Below, in pieces: positions 61,488 through 64,000 of a stretch of 64,000 nt of DNA (position 1 is the stretch's first letter; each line of letters starts with the position of its first letter). The translations under genes and the position numbers were made by a program. This DNA comes from Thalassospira profundimaris WP0211 (GTDB taxonomy: Bacteria; Pseudomonadota; Alphaproteobacteria; Rhodospirillales; Thalassospiraceae), in NCBI RefSeq assembly GCF_000300275.1, contig NZ_AMRN01000013.1:1-64000 (forward strand), written 5' to 3'. The notes beneath the pieces were generated by a model. That model did no database searches, was not told where the DNA came from, and saw only the letters and a program-made list of their open reading frames with translations.

Positions 61488-63908
61488 CTATGCCTTGCGC
61501 AGGGCAATCAACAATCTCAGCGAATTGATGGTCACCAGCACCGTCGCCCCGGTGTCAGCCAGAACCGCAAGCCAAAGGCCGGTTAACCCGGTGATCGATG
61601 TCACCAGAAAGACCGCCTTAAGCCCCAATGCAATCGTGATGTTTTCACGGATCACCCGGCGTGCGGCCCGTGACAGCTTCACCAGATTAACCACATCGCC
61701 CAGCCGATCCTTGACCGCCACCGCATCGGCTGCCTCAAGGGCGATATCCGTACCCCCGCCGATCGCGATACCAACATCAGCGGATTTCAGTGCCGGGGCA
61801 TCGTTGATGCCATCCCCGACCATCGCCACGGGGCCTGATCGTTTCGGATCATCCCGCAATTCTGCCAAGGCATTCAGTTTGTCTTCGGGCATCAGTTCGG
61901 CGCGATACTCCATGCCAAGCTCTGCGGCCATGCGTTTGGCAACCCGGTCCGCATCGCCTGTTAACATCATCGGTGTGATGTTAAGCCTGTTAAGTTCGCC
62001 AAGCGCGTTCTTCGCGTCACTGCGCGCCACATCGCGCAAGGCAAGGGCACCGATCACCTGCCTGTCTTTCAGGACAACAACAGCAGTGCTGCCGTCATCT
62101 TCTTGCGCGGTCAGCCAATCGCCCATCTCGCCATCCGGCATACCGTTCAGACGTTTGGCAGCACCCACCTGATACAGCGCCCCGTCAATGCGTCCTTCGA
62201 CACCGGCACCGGCAATAGTTCTGGCCTGTTCGACCACAGGCAGATCAAGATTGCGGTTTTCGGCGGCCGTGACCACCGCGCGGGCCAAAGGATGCGATGT
62301 GACGGCCTCAAGGGCTGCGGCAATCGTCAGAATACCATTTTCGCCATAGCCATCAGCTGTTTTGATTGCGCTTAGTTTCGGTTTGCCTTCGGTCAGAGTA
62401 CCGGTTTTGTCAAACGCCATGGTGCGCACAGCGCCGATCAGCTCCAGCGCAGCCCCACCCTTAACCAGAAGACCGATCCTGGTCGCGCGTGCCAGGGCGG
62501 AGGTTACCGCCGCCGGGGTGGAAATCACCAGGGCACAAGGGCAACCAATCAGAAGCAGCGCCAAACCACGATAAATCCATTCTTCCCATGCCTGCCCGAA
62601 CAACAGCGGCGGGATCACGACCGTGGCCAGTGCGAGCCCCATGATGATCGGGGTATAGATGCGAGCAAACTTGGCAACAAAGCGTTCTACAGGTGCCTTG
62701 TGCTTTTCGCTTTGCTCGACCAGCTCAATCACGCGATCCAGCATGGTTTGGCCCGCCGCACGGGTCACGCGAATGCGGACCGGACTGTCGGTGACAATCG
62801 CACCGGCAAAAACATCCGTGCCGACGTCGCTAAAGACCGGGACCGATTCACCCGTCAGGTGGCTGTTGTCAATCTCGGCCACACCACTTTCAATCACGCC
62901 ATCGGATGGCACCCGTTCGCCCGGACGGACTTCGATGATGTCATCAACAACCAGATCACGCGGTGTCACGGTCTCAAAACCCGCATCGACAACACGCCGT
63001 GCCTGCTCCGGGGTAAGCTTCATCAGCGCCTTTACCCCGCTTCTGGCACGCCCAGCAGCCACACCTTCAAGTCGCTCGCCAATGGCAAACAGCAGAACGA
63101 CCATCCCGGCCTCGAGGCTTTCACCAATCGCCACCGCCCCGATGACGGCAACCGACATCAAAAGCTCGATCGAGAAGATCGCCCCGCTTTGCGCCAACCG
63201 CGCCGCCTTTTTCATCACAGGCAATGCTGCCAAAAGCGACGCCACCGACATGGCATAAGGCAACGTCACCGGGAAAATCGAACCAATAAGCCCGCCGAGT
63301 GCAAGGCAAATGGCGGCAAAGGCGATTTCATCATTTTCCGAGGACCATGGCGCGAAACGACGCAGAAGGCTCTGTTTGGGTGCATTTTGCGCGTCATCTG
63401 CGGAATTCGATGCCGCGTCATTGACGGTACTAGAGGCGCAACTGCTGCTGGCACAGCAAGACGGTCCGGTTGCTTTTGCAGCCCCCGGCGCATTCTTTTC
63501 CTGCGCCGGATATCCGAGCTTATTTAGGGTTTTGGTGATGTCTGAACGGGCTTCATCGTGGGCAGCATCAATACCAAGCGTCACGGTTTCGCGCATCATC
63601 GATACATCGATGCATGAAACGCCCTCAAACTTGCCAAGGGCGGTTTCGATCTTGGCAACACATGACCCGCAATCCATCCCGGCCACTTGCCAATGGTAGT
63701 GGTTCACCGCACCGCCATGCTGACGCAGGACTTCACGCATTTTCTCGTCGTCGGCCTGACTGATCGGGGCGGCGGCCGAAATGCCCTGCGCATCAATGAC
63801 AAAACCATGATCAGGTACGGCCTTGTTCAGGGCATCAATCAGCGTATCACGGCATTGCGTGCAATTGCCGATGGCTGGCAGGTCATCCCATTTGGCGACG
63901 AAAGACAT
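61488..63908 (-). CDS. zntA: Heavy-metal-translocating P-type ATPase (Zn/Cd/Pb, ZntA type)
   Basis: An 806-residue P1B-type ATPase. N-terminal region: a degenerate metal domain with CTQC (16-19), then a full HMA domain GMDCGSC (77-83), then a Cys-rich linker GPSCCASSSCASS. Core: TGES (352-355), the transmembrane CPC (456-458) and the phosphorylation site DKTGTLTEG (D500), followed by SHPLA and GDGINDAPALKSADVG. The CPC with a following KGGAALE points to Zn/Cd/Pb export (P1B-2), though copper cannot be fully excluded. Start ATG follows AGAGGCC. Direct repeats upstream suggest a metal-responsive repressor. Confidence 0.93.
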   Translation of the reverse strand: MSFVAKWDDLPAIGNCTQCRDTLIDALNKAVPDHGFVIDAQGISAAAPISQADDEKMREVLRQHGGAVNHYHWQVAGMDCGSCVAKIETALGKFEGVSCIDVSMMRETVTLGIDAAHDEARSDITKTLNKLGYPAQEKNAPGAAKATGPSCCASSSCASSTVNDAASNSADDAQNAPKQSLLRRFAPWSSENDEIAFAAICLALGGLIGSIFPVTLPYAMSVASLLAALPVMKKAARLAQSGAIFSIELLMSVAVIGAVAIGESLEAGMVVLLFAIGERLEGVAAGRARSGVKALMKLTPEQARRVVDAGFETVTPRDLVVDDIIEVRPGERVPSDGVIESGVAEIDNSHLTGESVPVFSDVGTDVFAGAIVTDSPVRIRVTRAAGQTMLDRVIELVEQSEKHKAPVERFVAKFARIYTPIIMGLALATVVIPPLLFGQAWEEWIYRGLALLLIGCPCALVISTPAAVTSALARATRIGLLVKGGAALELIGAVRTMAFDKTGTLTEGKPKLSAIKTADGYGENGILTIAAALEAVTSHPLARAVVTAAENRNLDLPVVEQARTIAGAGVEGRIDGALYQVGAAKRLNGMPDGEMGDWLTAQEDDGSTAVVVLKDRQVIGALALRDVARSDAKNALGELNRLNITPMMLTGDADRVAKRMAAELGMEYRAELMPEDKLNALAELRDDPKRSGPVAMVGDGINDAPALKSADVGIAIGGGTDIALEAADAVAVKDRLGDVVNLVKLSRAARRVIRENITIALGLKAVFLVTSITGLTGLWLAVLADTGATVLVTINSLRLLIALRKA

Positions 63909-63934
63909 TCAAGGCCTCTTACGATCAAATTTCT

Positions 63935-63969
63935 GTTCATATGTTATATTCAAACTATGGTTCATATGT
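63935..63969. promoter_or_regulatory. Repeated GTTCATATGT motif upstream of the P-type ATPase
   Basis: GTTCATATGT occurs at 63935-63944 and 63960-63969, 25 bp apart, with TATATTCAAA between. The ATATGAAC/TTCAAATA words resemble ArsR/SmtB-type operators used by zinc or cadmium sensors. The cognate regulator, if divergent, lies beyond the window. Confidence 0.5.
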
Positions 63970-64000
63970 CTTTCTGTCAACCACATTCAAACCGTCATTT

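Noticed and set aside
1-64000. CRISPR arrays, rRNA genes, prophage, transposase genes or integrase/att sites
   Set aside because: I looked for regularly spaced repeats, rRNA segments and phage or transposase proteins and found none.

Overview
The window reads as a chromosomal segment of a free-living, respiratory alphaproteobacterium. The evidence is an EF-Tu start preceded by tRNA-Tyr and tRNA-Gly, an Entner-Doudoroff operon (zwf-pgl-edd-glk-eda), an intracellular poly-3-hydroxybutyrate depolymerase, a TRAP transporter, alpha-type LexA boxes (GTTC-N7-GTTC) and many periplasmic flavo-cytochrome dehydrogenases. Gene content and style recall Thalassospira (Rhodospirillales, marine), but that is an inference from memory, not a search. 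I see no rRNA, CRISPR array, prophage or transposase gene; one MITE-like element is present.

Layout. 0-2 kb: tuf start, tRNAs Gly/Tyr/Thr, RlmB-type methyltransferase. 1.6-5.9 kb (minus): dctPQM TRAP transporter with an isocitrate-lyase/PEP-mutase family enzyme and a GFA-family protein. 6-9 kb: GNAT, XRE-cupin, RidA and TetR (divergent, with three near-identical operators), rhodanese. 9.6-14.6 kb: prkA-yeaH-spoVR stress operon. 15-21.1 kb: six overlapping genes (multicopper oxidase, monoheme cytochrome c, exported phytochelatin-synthase-like protease, small and large subunits of an FAD/[3Fe-4S] dehydrogenase, membrane transporter). 21.3-23.2 kb: two convergent, related solute-binding proteins. 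23.4-26.2 kb: Zur-box operon znuA-zevA-zevB. 26.3-28.1 kb: ECF sigma/anti-sigma and a secreted protein. 28.3-29.6 kb: LysR and a DUF1127-like peptide. 30-34 kb: three-subunit gluconate-dehydrogenase-type complex. 34-39.7 kb (minus): the Entner-Doudoroff operon. 40.4-40.9 kb: a LexA-controlled 43-residue membrane peptide. 41.4-45.3 kb: PhaZ, SDR, NUDIX, alpha/beta hydrolase and an unlisted 53-residue gene. 45.8-48.8 kb: succinate-semialdehyde dehydrogenase, cytochrome c', cytochrome b561. 49-54.6 kb: Fur-box imelysin / di-heme / imelysin / DUF1513 iron cluster interrupted by a 265-bp MITE, followed by a probable Fur-controlled small RNA. 55-61.4 kb: IclR-regulated amino-acid-type ABC transporter, RidA, PLP ammonia-lyase-like enzyme and 2-keto-3-deoxygluconate kinase. 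61.5-63.9 kb: Zn/Cd/Pb P-type ATPase.

Themes. Metal homeostasis recurs: zinc uptake under a Zur box, zinc or cadmium export by the P-type ATPase, iron uptake under a Fur box plus a candidate iron sRNA, and a copper-oxidase/phytochelatin-synthase-like operon. Sugar-acid metabolism is the other theme: periplasmic gluconate-type oxidation, 2-keto-3-deoxygluconate kinase and the Entner-Doudoroff aldolase all converge on KDPG.

The most interesting unexplained items are the Fur-box small RNA (about 54823-54970), the double-LexA-box 43-residue membrane peptide (40477-40681) and the six-gene oxidase/phytochelatin-synthase-like operon (15035-21095).
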